A DNA stretch of 64,000 nt, taken from positions 930,001-994,000 of the forward strand of contig NZ_CP065377.1 in assembly GCF_019967995.1 (NCBI RefSeq), given 5' to 3'. This document shows positions 24,338 through 35,254 of this stretch, in pieces. Position 1 is the first letter of the stretch. Every line of letters starts with the position of its first letter. The notes under the pieces were generated by a model. The model did no database searches. It worked only from the letters and a program-made list of their open reading frames with translations, and was not told the origin of the DNA. A program made the translations under genes and the position numbers. The DNA comes from Faecalibacterium prausnitzii. Lineage in GTDB: Bacteria; Bacillota; Clostridia; Oscillospirales; Ruminococcaceae.

Positions 24338-25209
24338 AGGGGAATCGGGGGAGAGAGTAAAAATTATATAGTGTAATGCGATACGTCTAGTCTGAACCCA
24401 TGACCAATGCAACGGTATGAACCAGTTTTTTAGTGCGAAGGGGCGCTCTATTTAACGATTGTCGTTGCATTGAAACTGCTATCTCACCTGACCGTGCCAT
24501 CCAGCGTGCTATGGACAACTATATGACCACACATTTTTCTGCCAGTGATTTCATCTGGTATTTTCAGGCGAAACTGGGCAATGTGTGGAAAAGATTAGGT
24601 TGAGTCGAAATTTTTTCTAAAACATAGGTGGATACAATTCCTCGGATTTCTATTGATTCCCAGATGTAACCATGATAGAATAATAAGAGAATTCAGACGG
24701 CCACGTAGAAGAACTGGTATCCTCCGTTTTGGGATGGGAGATACGCCTTGATTGCGGGTAAGGAGGTGAATCATGTGGGCTTGTGTCTGTTTGCGAACAA
24801 TAATGTGATAAATCATACGGAAAACCAAATGATAGACCACAATAAAAAGCCCACTGCTGTTTACCTTGCTGGCATGATGCGCAAAGGTGAAAATGAAGTG
24901 GGCTTGTTAGGGTTTTACAAAAATGTAAAAATTTGCACTCCGATAGTACTGTGCGTGTGGAGCTTGAGCTGCAGTGTGATGTTCTGGTTTTTGCTGCGGT
25001 CACATTGCATTTGAAATGACCTTTGGCGAAACCGTCGTCCGAGGGCTTTTGTTTACCTGGAAATCAGGAGGTAAACGGTCTGTACGTCTTGGGAAAAGAG
25101 AAACAGCTATCTAAAAGGAAGGTGCTTGCGGGAACGGTGTGAGCTAAAGGGATTACTTTAAAACGAATAACGATAAGAAACGTATAGACAAGGATTTATG
25201 TGAGGAAAA

Positions 25210-25884
25210 ATGGCTACGAATACGACCGGAATTGAGAAGAAAGTTGAAATTGACCGAAAAGAGAATCTGCACGCCCATCGGCTGTACTGGTTTGTCCGCC
25301 GTGCGCAGGATATTGTTCTGTCGTCGGTGACGCTGGTAGTGCTGTCACCGGTCATGTTGATTACAGCGATTGCTATTGTGGTAGATGATCCATCAGCTGG
25401 CCCAATTTTCTCGCAGGAGCGTATTGGCTGCAACGGAAAACCCTTCAAGTTTTACAAATTCCGCTCCATGTGCCCCAATGCAGAGGCAAAACTAGACGAC
25501 CTGCTGGATCAAAACGAGATGGATGGCCCTGTGTTCAAAATCAAGGATGATCCGCGCATTACTCGTGTGGGTAAATTTATCCGCAAGACCAGCATTGATG
25601 AACTGCCGCAGCTATGGAATATCCTGAAGGGTGATATGAGCATAGTTGGCCCCCGCCCTGCACTTCCCCGTGAGGTAGAGCAGTACGGCGACTACGAAAA
25701 GCAGCGCCTTTATGTAACTCCCGGCTTGAGCTGTTATTGGCAGATTGCTCCGCACCGCTACGACCTCTCCTTTGAAGAGTGGATGGATCTGGATGTGAAA
25801 TATGTCAAAGAGCGCAGCTTTTGGGTGGATTGGAAGATTATTTTTAAAACAATCAAGGTGTGCCTTTTGGGGCATGGAGCGTAA
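25210..25884 (+). CDS. Priming sugar-phosphate transferase (bacterial sugar transferase, first copy)
   Basis: 224 residues. It transfers a sugar-1-phosphate from a nucleotide sugar to undecaprenyl phosphate, starting repeat-unit synthesis on the inner membrane face. One membrane helix lies at about 33-57 ([20 protein letters not shown]). The catalytic domain has [40 protein letters not shown] and the signature [22 protein letters not shown] precedes ATG 25210. It opens the polysaccharide operon; a second enzyme of the same family is at 29957. Confidence 0.93.
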   Translation: MATNTTGIEKKVEIDRKENLHAHRLYWFVRRAQDIVLSSVTLVVLSPVMLITAIAIVVDDPSAGPIFSQERIGCNGKPFKFYKFRSMCPNAEAKLDDLLDQNEMDGPVFKIKDDPRITRVGKFIRKTSIDELPQLWNILKGDMSIVGPRPALPREVEQYGDYEKQRLYVTPGLSCYWQIAPHRYDLSFEEWMDLDVKYVKERSFWVDWKIIFKTIKVCLLGHGA

Positions 25885-25944
25885 TGAATAACCATTGCTG
25901 AAGTTACTTAAAAACCGATAATAGGCTCGAAAGGAATATAATTT

Positions 25945-27618
25945 ATGGATATCAAGAAAGAATATGAACGCTGGTTGGCAAATGCCACCGCCGATGCCGA
26001 TGTAGTGGCAGAACTAAGAATATTGGATGATTCCAAAATCGAGGACGCGTTCTATCGTGACCTCGCCTTTGGCACGGGCGGTCTGCGCGGCGTCATCGGC
26101 GCAGGAACCAACCGGATGAACGTCTATACCGTGGCAAAGGCTTCTCAGGGTCTGGCGGACTACTTGAAGAAGAATTTTGCAGAGCCGTCCGTGACCATCG
26201 GTTATGACAGCCGCATCAAGAGCGATGTGTTTGCAAAGGTGGCTGCGGGTGTGTTCGCGGCCAACGGCGTCAAGGTGAATATCTGGCCTGTTCTGATGCC
26301 GGTGCCTACCGTGTCCTTTGCGACTCGTTATCTGCACACCTCTGCCGGTGTCATGGTGACGGCTTCTCACAATCCCAGCAAGTACAACGGCTATAAGGTC
26401 TACGGTGCAGACGGCTGCCAGATCACTACCGAGGTTGCTGCGGAAATTCTGGCTGAAATCGAGAAGCTGGACATTTTTGCGGACGTCATGACCAGCGATT
26501 TTGAAGCAGGCGTGGCAAACGGCAGTATCCAGTACATCCCGGATGAGGTCTACACTGCATTCGTGGAGCAGGTCAAGAGCCAGTCTGTTCTGTTTGGCGA
26601 AGAGGTCAATAAGAATGTGGCTATCGTGTACAGCCCGCTGAACGGCACCGGTCTGAAGCCTGTGACCCGCACTCTGAAGGAGATGGGCTACACCAACATC
26701 ACCGTGGTCAAAGAGCAGGAGCAGCCGGACGGAAACTTCCCGACCTGCCCGTACCCCAACCCGGAGATCAAGGAAGCCATGGCGCTGGGTATGGAGTATG
26801 CCAAGAAGTGCAATGCCGACCTGCTGCTGGCAACCGACCCCGACTGCGACCGTGTGGGCATCGCCGTCAAGAACAAGGCAGGGGAGTACGAGCTGCTGAC
26901 CGGCAACCAGACGGGTATGCTGCTGCTGGACTATATTTGCAACCAGCGCGTAAAGCATGGCAAGATGCCTGCCGACCCGGTCATGGTCAAGACGATCGTC
27001 ACCATGGACATGGGGGAACAGATTGCTACCCATTACGGATTGCGTACAATCAACGTATTGACTGGCTTCAAGTTTATCGGCGAGCAGATCGGCAAGCTGG
27101 AAAAGCAGGGCAAGGCAGACAGCTATGTGTTCGGCTTTGAGGAGAGCTACGGCTACCTGACCGGCTCCTACGTCCGCGATAAGGATGGCGTGGACGGTGC
27201 CTATATGATCTGCGAGATGTTTAGCTATTATGCTACTAAGGGCATCAGCCTGCTGGACAAGCTGGACGAGTTGTACAAGGCTTACGGATACTGCCTGAAC
27301 ACCCTGCACAGCTATGAATTCGACGGTAGCGCCGGTTTTGCCAAGATGCAGAGCATTATGCAGGCATTCCGCGGCGACATCAAGGAGTTTGGCGGCAAGA
27401 AGGTCGTTAAGCTGCTGGACTACGCACTTGGTTTGGATGGCCTGCCCAAGTCCGATGTGCTCAAGTTTCTGCTGGAAGATAACTGCTCCATTGTGGTGCG
27501 CCCCTCCGGTACCGAGCCGAAGCTCAAGACCTATATTTCTGTCAGCGCGGAAAACAAGGAAGCTGCAGAGAAGATTGAGCTGGAGATCTGCAAGAGTGCG
27601 GAAGAGTATTTGAAATAA
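25945..27618 (+). CDS. Phosphoglucomutase/phosphomannomutase family enzyme
   Basis: 557 residues, the length of the PgcA-type alpha-phosphohexomutases. Active-site phosphoserine region VMVTASHNPSKYNGYKVYG, metal loop ATDPDCDRVGIAV, sugar loop GFEESYGYLTGSYV and phosphate-binding RPSGTEPKLKTYI are all intact. In this operon, next to manC and manA, it probably makes mannose-1-phosphate, but glucose-1-phosphate is equally possible. CGAAAGGAA precedes ATG 25945. Confidence 0.93.
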   Translation: MDIKKEYERWLANATADADVVAELRILDDSKIEDAFYRDLAFGTGGLRGVIGAGTNRMNVYTVAKASQGLADYLKKNFAEPSVTIGYDSRIKSDVFAKVAAGVFAANGVKVNIWPVLMPVPTVSFATRYLHTSAGVMVTASHNPSKYNGYKVYGADGCQITTEVAAEILAEIEKLDIFADVMTSDFEAGVANGSIQYIPDEVYTAFVEQVKSQSVLFGEEVNKNVAIVYSPLNGTGLKPVTRTLKEMGYTNITVVKEQEQPDGNFPTCPYPNPEIKEAMALGMEYAKKCNADLLLATDPDCDRVGIAVKNKAGEYELLTGNQTGMLLLDYICNQRVKHGKMPADPVMVKTIVTMDMGEQIATHYGLRTINVLTGFKFIGEQIGKLEKQGKADSYVFGFEESYGYLTGSYVRDKDGVDGAYMICEMFSYYATKGISLLDKLDELYKAYGYCLNTLHSYEFDGSAGFAKMQSIMQAFRGDIKEFGGKKVVKLLDYALGLDGLPKSDVLKFLLEDNCSIVVRPSGTEPKLKTYISVSAENKEAAEKIELEICKSAEEYLK

Positions 27619-27639
27619 GGAATAGGGGAGAAAATAAAA

Positions 27640-28950
27640 ATGAATGTTATTTTGCTTTCTGGAGGTTCCGGCAAGCGGCTCTGGCCTCTTTCCAACGATG
27701 TGCGCAGCAAGCAGTTTATCAAGCTATTTAAGAATAATGACGAGTATGAGTCTATGGTGCAGCGTGTCTACCGCCAGATTGCTACGGTGGATGCAGATGC
27801 AAAAATCACCATTGCGACTAGTAAATCGCAGGCAAGCGCTATCAAGAATCAGCTGGGGGAAAAGGCTTCTATCTGCGTAGAGCCCTGCCGCCGCGATACG
27901 TTCCCGGCCATCGCACTGGCCGCAGCCTATCTGCACGACGAACTGGGTGTGGCAGAGAATGAGGCTGTTGTTGTCTGCCCGGTCGATCCGTATGTGGACA
28001 ACACCTATTATGAATCCGTCAAAACCCTGCAGGAGCTGGCAGAGCAGGGTGGAGCAAATCTGACCCTGATGGGCATTGAGCCGACTTATCCCAGCGAGAA
28101 GTATGGTTACGTTATCCCTGAAAGTGGCGAAATTGTCAGCAAGGTTAAAGAATTCAAGGAAAAGCCGGATGTGGAAACTGCCAAGAAGTATCTAGCACAG
28201 AGCGCATTGTGGAATGCAGGCATCTTTGCATTCAAACTTGACTATCTGCTGGACAAGGCGCATAGCATGATCGACTTCGAGGACTACCGTGACCTGTTCA
28301 ATAAGTACGATACATTGACTAAAATTAGCTTTGACTATGCTGTGGTTGAGAAGGAGTCCAGCATTCAGGTTCTGCGTTATAGCGGCGACTGGAAGGATGT
28401 CGGCACATGGAACATGATGGCTGAGGTCATGGCAGACAAGACCAAGGGCAAGGCTGTTCTGGATGAAACCTGCAAAAACACCAATGTGGTGAACGAGCTG
28501 AATATCCCGATCCTTTGCATGGGCTGCAAGGATATGATCATTGCGGCCAGCGGCGACGGCATCCTGATCTCCGATAAAGAGCGCAGCGGCTACATGAAAC
28601 CCTATGTGGAAAAGATCGAGACCGAGGCAATGTATGCTGAGAAGTCTTGGGGTAGTTACACGGTCATTGATGTGCAGCCCGGCTCTATGACAGTTAAGAT
28701 TTCCATGAGAGCGGGTGAGCACATGACTTACCACATGCATAACTACCGTGAGGAAGTCTGGACGGTTGTTTCTGGTAAGGGCAGGGCAATCGTTGACGGC
28801 ATGGAGCAGGTGCTGCGTACAGGCGATGTGATCACCATTGCGGCAGGCTGCAAGCACACGGTTGAGGCTATCACTGCATTGGACATGATCGAAGTTCAGC
28901 TTGGTGATGAGATTAGCGTTGCTGATAAGATCAAATTCCCCATGGTGTAG
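27640..28950 (+). CDS. manC: Mannose-1-phosphate guanylyltransferase with cupin domain
   Basis: 436 residues. The nucleotidyltransferase domain (about 1-260) starts ILLSGGSGKRLWPLSND and has VVCPVDPYV, GYVIPESG and KVKEFKEKPD. The C-terminal cupin (about 325-430) has SWGSYTVIDV, MRAGEHMTYHMHNYREEVWT and GDVITIAAGCKHTVEA, as in ManC/AlgA bifunctional enzymes. The reaction is mannose-1-phosphate plus GTP to GDP-mannose. A full-length ManA follows, so isomerase activity may be redundant. Confidence 0.93.
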   Translation: MNVILLSGGSGKRLWPLSNDVRSKQFIKLFKNNDEYESMVQRVYRQIATVDADAKITIATSKSQASAIKNQLGEKASICVEPCRRDTFPAIALAAAYLHDELGVAENEAVVVCPVDPYVDNTYYESVKTLQELAEQGGANLTLMGIEPTYPSEKYGYVIPESGEIVSKVKEFKEKPDVETAKKYLAQSALWNAGIFAFKLDYLLDKAHSMIDFEDYRDLFNKYDTLTKISFDYAVVEKESSIQVLRYSGDWKDVGTWNMMAEVMADKTKGKAVLDETCKNTNVVNELNIPILCMGCKDMIIAASGDGILISDKERSGYMKPYVEKIETEAMYAEKSWGSYTVIDVQPGSMTVKISMRAGEHMTYHMHNYREEVWTVVSGKGRAIVDGMEQVLRTGDVITIAAGCKHTVEAITALDMIEVQLGDEISVADKIKFPMV

Positions 28951-28969
28951 GAACTAAGGGGTGATGGCT

Positions 28970-29935
28970 ATGGAAATCATGAAATTGATTCCGACTGGCA
29001 AGGACTACCTGTGGGGTGGCACCCGACTCCGAGAAGAATATGGAAAGCAAATCGATTTGACCCCGTTGGCGGAGACATGGGAGTGCTCTGTACATCCAGA
29101 TGGCCCTAGCTATGTGGCGAATGGAATCTATAAAGGACAGACACTGGCAGAGGTGTTGAGTGCTCACCCAGAATATCTTGGCACAAAGGTGGAAAACAGA
29201 GAACTGCCTGTATTGGTGAAATTCATCGATGCCAAGAAAGATTTATCTGTTCAGGTTCATCCCGATGATGCATATGCACGAGAGCACGAAGGCGACAACG
29301 GTAAGACCGAGATGTGGTACGTTGTGGACGCTGACGAAGGTGCACACTTGATTTATGGCTTTCAGCACAAGGTGACAGAGGAAATTCTTCGGAAAGCTGT
29401 TGAAACTGGAACATTGGATAAGCATCTGCAAAAAGTTGAAGTTCACAAAGGCGATACCTATTTTGTCCCGGCGGGAACCGTACATGGCATTGGAAAAGGC
29501 ATTCTGGTGGCTGAAATTCAGGAAAGCTCGAACGTGACCTACCGTGTCTACGACTATGACCGTGTGGATAAGAACGGAAAAAAGCGTGAGTTGCACTTTG
29601 ACAAGGCTGTTCAGGTCATGGATATGAATGTCGCGCCAGATGTGAGTCAGAAACCCAGAATCGTGAAATACTATTCCGGCTGCTCTCGTGAGCTGCTTTG
29701 CCGCTGCAAATATTTTGAAACAGAGCGGATTCAGGTTACGAAGGGCTTTGCCTTTTCTGTAATGGATACCTCTTTTCAGGTGCTGATGTGCCTGGATGGC
29801 TACGGCGAAGTGCAGACGATGGACGCAGAGCGGAAACCGATGCGATTCAGTAAAGGTGAAACGCTGTTTTTACCAGCAGGACTGGGCAGATGCTTGGTTG
29901 TTGGTGACGCAGAGCTAATTAAGGTTCGGTGCTAA
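28970..29935 (+). CDS. manA: Mannose-6-phosphate isomerase, class I
   Basis: 321 residues from ATG 28970; AAGGGG at 28955-28960 gives 9-base spacing, better than for ATG 28964. Zinc ligands lie in LSVQVHPDDAYARE, GKTEMWYVVD and FVPAGTVHGIGKG. It converts fructose-6-phosphate to mannose-6-phosphate. Short Bacillus-type form. It lies 19 bases after manC, completing a GDP-mannose route with the mutase. Confidence 0.93.
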   Translation: MEIMKLIPTGKDYLWGGTRLREEYGKQIDLTPLAETWECSVHPDGPSYVANGIYKGQTLAEVLSAHPEYLGTKVENRELPVLVKFIDAKKDLSVQVHPDDAYAREHEGDNGKTEMWYVVDADEGAHLIYGFQHKVTEEILRKAVETGTLDKHLQKVEVHKGDTYFVPAGTVHGIGKGILVAEIQESSNVTYRVYDYDRVDKNGKKRELHFDKAVQVMDMNVAPDVSQKPRIVKYYSGCSRELLCRCKYFETERIQVTKGFAFSVMDTSFQVLMCLDGYGEVQTMDAERKPMRFSKGETLFLPAGLGRCLVVGDAELIKVRC

Positions 29936-29956
29936 AAAATTTTATAGGATGGAATT

Positions 29957-30646
29957 ATGACCGTAAAGAATACTGAATTACCCCGCGAAAATTGTTGTGC
30001 GGAGAACAAACCCCAAAATGAGTTCAGTACAAAAGCGTACCTCTTTATAAAAAGACTTTTTGACATAATAACGTCGCTGGTTTTACTTATTTTGATTTCG
30101 CCGTTGCTGCTGGTTCTTTCGATTCTGGTCTATGTGGATGACCCGGGAAAAGTTTTCTATGGGCATGTCAGAATTGGTAAAAACGGAAAGCCTTTTAAGA
30201 TGTGGAAATTCCGTAGTATGTACATGAATGCCGACAAAATGATTGATTTGCTTACGCCAGAACAGGCAAAGCAATATTACACAGAGTTCAAGATTGACAA
30301 CGACCCGCGCATAACTAGGATCGGAAATTTTTTGCGGAAAACCAGTCTGGACGAATTGCCACAGCTTTTTAATGTGATCTGCAATGATATGAGTCTGGTA
30401 GGCCCTCGCCCACTGATCGAGTCGGAAATTCAGACCTACTATGAAGACACCCACGATGTACTTCTGGCTGTAAAGCCGGGTGTTACCGGATACTGGCAGG
30501 CTTATGCGCGAAATAATGCGACCTACCAAAGCGGCGAACGGCAGAAAATGGAAATGTATTATGTCCATAATGCATCACTGTGGTTGGACATCAAGATTCT
30601 GTTTAAGACCATCGGGTCGGTTTTGAAGAAGCAGGGGGCGCAGTAA
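29957..30646 (+). CDS. Priming sugar-phosphate transferase (second copy)
   Basis: 229 residues, the same fold as the protein at 25210: a membrane helix near 35-58 ([20 protein letters not shown]), [40 protein letters not shown] and [13 protein letters not shown]. The substrate-side tail ([20 protein letters not shown]) differs from copy one, so a different sugar-1-phosphate may be used. Having two priming enzymes in one locus is unusual. Confidence 0.92.
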   Translation: MTVKNTELPRENCCAENKPQNEFSTKAYLFIKRLFDIITSLVLLILISPLLLVLSILVYVDDPGKVFYGHVRIGKNGKPFKMWKFRSMYMNADKMIDLLTPEQAKQYYTEFKIDNDPRITRIGNFLRKTSLDELPQLFNVICNDMSLVGPRPLIESEIQTYYEDTHDVLLAVKPGVTGYWQAYARNNATYQSGERQKMEMYYVHNASLWLDIKILFKTIGSVLKKQGAQ

Positions 30647-30653
30647 AGAAACC

Positions 30654-31811
30654 ATGAAAAAGATTTTACAGATATCCAACTACCAGTATCCGCATATTGG
30701 CGGCATTGAGCAGGTTGCAAGAGACATTGCCGATTCTCTGCTTGACGATAAGGAAATTGAGCAGAAGATGATTTGCTTTAACGAGGATGCACAAGATGGC
30801 GACTATCTATGTCATCGCAAAGAGACCGTGCACGATTCTGTGGATGGCGTGGAAGTGATCCGATGCGGTTGCTTTGCAAAAGTGGCATCGCAGTCGTTGT
30901 CGTTCACCTATCCACATGAATTAAAAAAGGTGCTGCAAGACTTTGCCCCGGATATTGTAATTTTGCATTATCCGAATCCCTTTGTTTCGAGCTTCTTACT
31001 GCCAATGCTCCCGAAAAACACAAAATTTATATTGTACTGGCATTTGGACATTACAAAGCAAAAAGTTCTTGGAAAGCTGTTCCATGGTCAAACGCTGCAT
31101 TTATTGGAACGGGCGGACAAGGTAATAGCAACCAGTCCGAATTATGTGGATGGCAGCCCATATTTGAGCCAGTACCGCGCAAAGTGTGAAGTTATCCCCA
31201 ATTGCATTCGGATGGAGCGGTTGACCCCTACTGCTACGATCTACAAAAAGGCAGAGCTAATTCGGAAGGAAAATGAGGGAAAAATCCTCTGTTTTGGTGT
31301 AGGACGGCATGTCCCGTACAAAGGTTTCACCTATCTTGTAAAGGCAAGCAAACTCTTGGATGATCGTTTTCGCATTCATATCGGCGGAAAGGGTGAGCTG
31401 ACACAAGCGCTGAAGGAAGAAGCAAAGGACGACAACAAAATCCAATTCCTTGGTCGTGTAAGCGATGAGGACATGATCGCCTATTATCTGGCTTGTGATA
31501 TTTTCTGCTTCCCGTCCATTACCAAAAACGAAGCATTTGGCATTGCCCTTGCAGAGGGTATGTATTTTGCCAAGCCAGCAGTCACCTTTACAATTCCAGG
31601 CAGCGGAGTGAACTATGTCAATCTGGCTGGCGTAACGGGTATCGAGTGCTCGAATGGAGATGTACAGGCTTATGCAGATGCATTGACAAAGCTTGCGAAT
31701 GATCCAGAACTGCGAGAGAAATATGGCAAAGCAGCAAAGCGGAGAGTGGAAGAACATTTTATGTATGATGGACTGAAACGTGCCATTTGGGATCTGATTG
31801 CGGAAATGTAA
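30654..31811 (+). CDS. Family 4 glycosyltransferase
   Basis: 385 residues, GT-B fold. The N-terminal acceptor domain starts ILQISNYQYPHIGGIEQVAR. The donor domain has FGVGRHVPYKGFTYLV, IGGKGELTQ, IQFLGRVSDEDM and the E-x7-E motif EAFGIALAE. Retaining transferase, probably mannosyl given the local GDP-mannose genes. It starts 7 bases after the previous stop. Confidence 0.92.
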   Translation: MKKILQISNYQYPHIGGIEQVARDIADSLLDDKEIEQKMICFNEDAQDGDYLCHRKETVHDSVDGVEVIRCGCFAKVASQSLSFTYPHELKKVLQDFAPDIVILHYPNPFVSSFLLPMLPKNTKFILYWHLDITKQKVLGKLFHGQTLHLLERADKVIATSPNYVDGSPYLSQYRAKCEVIPNCIRMERLTPTATIYKKAELIRKENEGKILCFGVGRHVPYKGFTYLVKASKLLDDRFRIHIGGKGELTQALKEEAKDDNKIQFLGRVSDEDMIAYYLACDIFCFPSITKNEAFGIALAEGMYFAKPAVTFTIPGSGVNYVNLAGVTGIECSNGDVQAYADALTKLANDPELREKYGKAAKRRVEEHFMYDGLKRAIWDLIAEM

Positions 31812-31823
31812 TGTAGGAGGAAT

Positions 31824-32864
31824 ATGGAAGCCTATGTAATAGATGGGTTGTTTTTGACCCAGAAAATCACCGGAATCCAGCGGTATGCGTATGAGATTAC
31901 GATGGAACTTGATAAGATCGTTTTGAAAAATACCTTAGAAATTCTGGTTCCGGAGAGTTTTGAAAATATACCGGATCTAAAAAATATCAAAGTTGTGAGA
32001 TACGGAAAAAAACATGGAGTGCTTTGGCAACAGATTGATTTTGCACGCTATGCGCGAATGCACAAAATGCAATGTATTTGCTTTACGAACATTCTGCCGT
32101 TGTTTTACCCGCATGGGATTATCACGATTCACGATGTAAGTTATAAGGCAAACCCGCGATTCTTTACTTCAAAGAGGGACCGTATTTCCGCTCTGTGGCA
32201 TCGTTTGAATTACTGGTGCGCAGCACATTCCTCTATGAAAATTGTGACTGTATCTGAATTTTCAAAATCGGAAATAATCAAATATTACAAGATTGCCTCA
32301 GAGCGAATCACCGTTATTTACAATGCATGGCAACATATGAACCGAATCAAGGCGGCTTCGGATACATTTGAGCGCTACCCGCAGCTTGCAAAAGGTTCTT
32401 ACTATTTTTCGATGTCAACTCTTGCAGCGAACAAGAATTTCAAATGGATTTTATACGCCGCTAAGAATAATCCAGATGAACAGTTTGCAATTGCTGGAGG
32501 TGGAAAGCTGAAAGGCGCTGCGGAAGCGGAGGGTTTTGCGGAACTGCCTAATATCCGTTTTCTTGGATATGTCAGTGATGAAGATGCAAAGACTCTGATG
32601 GCAAACTGCAAAGCCTTTTTGTTTCCGACTTTATACGAAGGGTTTGGTATTCCTCCACTGGAAGCAATTGCTTGCGGTGCGCCAAGAATTATTGTATCGG
32701 ATACACCATGTGTGCACGAGATTTATGGAAATAACGCAGAGTATATTGACCAGACAAACTATAAGAATGCAAAGATTACAGAAGGTAAAATATGTGTTTC
32801 TGCAGAAATATTGGAGAAATATAGTTGGAAAAAGTCTGCCGAAAAATTACTAGAGAAATTATAA
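31824..32864 (+). CDS. Family 4 glycosyltransferase
   Basis: 346 residues with a shorter N-domain (YVIDGLFLTQKITGIQRYAY). The donor domain has TVSEFSKSEIIKYY, YFSMSTLAANKNFKWILYAA, IRFLGYVSDEDAKTLM and LYEGFGIPPLEAIACGAP. This pattern is typical of mannosyltransferases in capsule loci. TAGGAGGAA precedes ATG 31824. GC content falls from here on. Confidence 0.92.
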   Translation: MEAYVIDGLFLTQKITGIQRYAYEITMELDKIVLKNTLEILVPESFENIPDLKNIKVVRYGKKHGVLWQQIDFARYARMHKMQCICFTNILPLFYPHGIITIHDVSYKANPRFFTSKRDRISALWHRLNYWCAAHSSMKIVTVSEFSKSEIIKYYKIASERITVIYNAWQHMNRIKAASDTFERYPQLAKGSYYFSMSTLAANKNFKWILYAAKNNPDEQFAIAGGGKLKGAAEAEGFAELPNIRFLGYVSDEDAKTLMANCKAFLFPTLYEGFGIPPLEAIACGAPRIIVSDTPCVHEIYGNNAEYIDQTNYKNAKITEGKICVSAEILEKYSWKKSAEKLLEKL

Positions 32865-32870
32865 AATCAT

Positions 32871-34130
32871 ATGGTTAAAAATAAAAAACTTATTAAAACC
32901 TGCACAACGCTCGCAATATTTACGTCCTCTTTCGATATTTTTGCAATAGTCAATATTGGTGGATTTAACTTTAGATTTTGTCAGTTGATTATTTTGCCAG
33001 TCATTACACTTTATTTAATGAATGTAATGGCATCAAGGCGTTTCCTTGCGCCAAAAGGGTTTCGATATTTACTTATTTGGATTGTTTTGCAGCTTGTATT
33101 TTGCTTCCGGTCCCCAAGTTTGAAAAATGCATTTGGATACTTTATATGGTTGATTTTTAACGGTATAACGGTTCTGTCTACGTGCTATTTTTGTGAAAAG
33201 GCATATTCAAGAAAATGGCTGTTGAGAACTTATTTGCATTCATTTGTGTTTATGTCTGTCGTTGGGTTGATGCAACTTTTTCTTTATGCAATAGGCGTTG
33301 ATTTCTATGTGGCTCAAAATTGGACTGGCCGGTTGGCACGAATTAATGGATTTTCTTATGAACCGTCTTATTATGCAACATACCTGATAATGGGTTTCGT
33401 TACTTATGCTAGTCTCCTTATTGCGAACGAGTATGTATGGATATCTAAGACGAAATTGCAACAAGGTTTTGTTTGGGTAACAATCGCACTGATTTTGTCA
33501 TCCTCCCGTATGGGATGGTTGATGATAGCAGTTTTTATTGTGTATGAATTATCGTATCATTCCTTAAAAAAGGCATTGACAGGTGGGCGTATAAAAAAGA
33601 AAACATTCTCTTTTATAGCTTTAGCATTGCTTGTAGTGGCTTTTGCTGCTTTCGCCGTAGTGTACATTTTAAAATTGGATCTTTCAATGTTTGCCGCCGG
33701 GTTAGGAATTGGCGGTGGCTCTACGCATTCATCAGGACCAAGAATTGAAGGATTAACAAAATGTATTGAGATTTTCAAAAAAAGTCCTATCTGGGGATAT
33801 AGTCTTGGTGGGGTAGACCCGATGATTGCTAGGTACGATGGAGAAGTATATTCAACGCTACACAATGGCGCGGCGATGAGTGTGGTTGGCGAAATTCTAG
33901 TTGCAAGTGGTGTCATCGGGCTGATTCCGTTTATTTTTTATTTTTTAGCGCTTCTTTTTAGAAGAACAAATTCGGCCAATATTACATACTCGAATGTAAT
34001 AAGGGCATTGAGAGTTGCAATGGTATTTGAACTGGCAATTCTTTGTTTTAATCAAAATATATTGCGCCCATATACTTGGTGGCATATTGCCATTTTAAGT
34101 GCAGAAATGAAATCTACACAAGGAGATTAA
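32871..34130 (+). CDS. Wzy-type polysaccharide polymerase (O-antigen ligase-like membrane protein)
   Basis: 419 residues with about ten or eleven membrane spans and one large outside loop containing RLARINGFSYEPSYYATYLI, the Wzy/WaaL-like loop. Later it has SSRMGWLMIAVFIV and WGYSLGGVDP. It joins lipid-linked repeat units on the outer membrane face. Sequence is very AT-rich. It starts 6 bases after the previous stop with a weak ribosome site, suggesting coupling. Confidence 0.8.
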   Translation: MVKNKKLIKTCTTLAIFTSSFDIFAIVNIGGFNFRFCQLIILPVITLYLMNVMASRRFLAPKGFRYLLIWIVLQLVFCFRSPSLKNAFGYFIWLIFNGITVLSTCYFCEKAYSRKWLLRTYLHSFVFMSVVGLMQLFLYAIGVDFYVAQNWTGRLARINGFSYEPSYYATYLIMGFVTYASLLIANEYVWISKTKLQQGFVWVTIALILSSSRMGWLMIAVFIVYELSYHSLKKALTGGRIKKKTFSFIALALLVVAFAAFAVVYILKLDLSMFAAGLGIGGGSTHSSGPRIEGLTKCIEIFKKSPIWGYSLGGVDPMIARYDGEVYSTLHNGAAMSVVGEILVASGVIGLIPFIFYFLALLFRRTNSANITYSNVIRALRVAMVFELAILCFNQNILRPYTWWHIAILSAEMKSTQGD

Positions 34131-34132
34131 AT

Positions 34133-35254
34133 ATGTCAAAGACAAAAATAATTGCTATGTATTTGCCACAGTATCATGAGATCCCAGAAAATTCAAAATT
34201 TTGGGGAGAGGGCTTCACAGATTGGGTAAGTGTGAAAAAGGCAGAGCCCCTGTATAAAGGCCACAAGCAGCCTAAGGTGCCACAAAATGAAAAATATTAC
34301 GATTTGTCGAAAAAAGAAAACGTGGCATGGCAAGCGAAAATTGCAAGAAAATACGGAGTGGACGGTTTTGGGATTTATCATTATTGGTTCTCCAGCAAAA
34401 AACAGCTTCTAACAAAACCTGCTGAAATAATTTTGGAAAATAAAGATATCGATATTCCTTTTTTCTTTGCGTGGGATAATATTAGCTGGAAAAGAACATG
34501 GAGCAAATTAAAGGGAAATGACTGGTCTCCGATTGTCGATGATAAAGCTCAGCGAAAAAAGGATGAACCGGAAATTTTGATAGAATATGTTCTTGGCGAT
34601 AAAGAAGAATGGAAGAAACATTTTGATTATTTGCTTCCATACTTCAAGGATAGCAGGTATATCAAAAAAGAAGGAAAGCCTGTCTTTGTGATATACAATT
34701 TTGATGAAAAGATTATTTCAATGGGAAAGTATTGGGATGATCTTGCGCAGGAAAATGGACTGAAAGGTGTTGAAGTTATTTACCGCTATGATCCAATAAA
34801 AATGATTCCAAGTAATCAGAAAACATTCACTTATGAGCCGCCATTCTCTGGATGGGGGACAACTGTAACACGAGTGATTTCTAAAATAGAAAGAGTATTA
34901 GGAAAAAACGGTCTTCAGATATACGAATATGATGGGGTCTGGAAAAAAATAATAGAAAATGCAAAGAGAAACAAGGATTCAAACATAATGTCTGGTGCGT
35001 TTGTTGAGTATGATGATACTCCACGGCGTGGAAAAAAAGGAAAAGTAGTCACAGGAGCGACACCACAAAAATTTGAAAAGTACATGGCAGAGCTGCTGCG
35101 AATTTCTAGCCGGCAGAACAAAGATTTCATTTTCCTTACGGCATGGAATGAATGGGGCGAGGGTGCGTATCTGGAACCAGATACCGAAAACGGTTATGCC
35201 TATTTGGAAGCTTTGAAACGTGCAGTTGAAAGCGTGAATGCAGAAAATGCTTGA
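34133..35254 (+). CDS. WbsX-type glycan-synthesis protein (GH99-like domain)
   Basis: 373 residues from ATG 34133, chosen for AAGGAG 8 bases upstream. It opens [20 protein letters not shown] and has [15 protein letters not shown] and [17 protein letters not shown], the hallmarks of the WbsX family found in O-antigen and capsule loci. It is thought to act as a glycosyl transferase or hydrolase in surface glycan assembly; the reaction is not settled. It overlaps the next gene by 17 bases. Confidence 0.88.
   Translation: MSKTKIIAMYLPQYHEIPENSKFWGEGFTDWVSVKKAEPLYKGHKQPKVPQNEKYYDLSKKENVAWQAKIARKYGVDGFGIYHYWFSSKKQLLTKPAEIILENKDIDIPFFFAWDNISWKRTWSKLKGNDWSPIVDDKAQRKKDEPEILIEYVLGDKEEWKKHFDYLLPYFKDSRYIKKEGKPVFVIYNFDEKIISMGKYWDDLAQENGLKGVEVIYRYDPIKMIPSNQKTFTYEPPFSGWGTTVTRVISKIERVLGKNGLQIYEYDGVWKKIIENAKRNKDSNIMSGAFVEYDDTPRRGKKGKVVTGATPQKFEKYMAELLRISSRQNKDFIFLTAWNEWGEGAYLEPDTENGYAYLEALKRAVESVNAENA

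Larger units (their letters stand above)
24165..25209. other. 1-kb junction between element core and polysaccharide locus
   Basis: No supported gene. A rightward reading at about 24465-24603 (ISPDRAIQRAMDNYMTTHFS then ASDFIWYFQAKLGNVWKRLG, stop) looks like a remnant of an unrecognised gene. Hairpins sit at 24701-24735 and 25051-25076 (GTTTACCT/AGGTAAAC). The locus leader may contain regulatory RNA. Confidence 0.4.

Noticed and set aside
24748..25014. 88-codon plus frame upstream of the polysaccharide locus
   Set aside because: No family resemblance and low protein-like quality; left as part of the non-coding junction.
26014..27309. 431-codon minus-strand open frame
   Set aside because: Antisense to the phosphohexomutase with all active-site loops on the plus strand.
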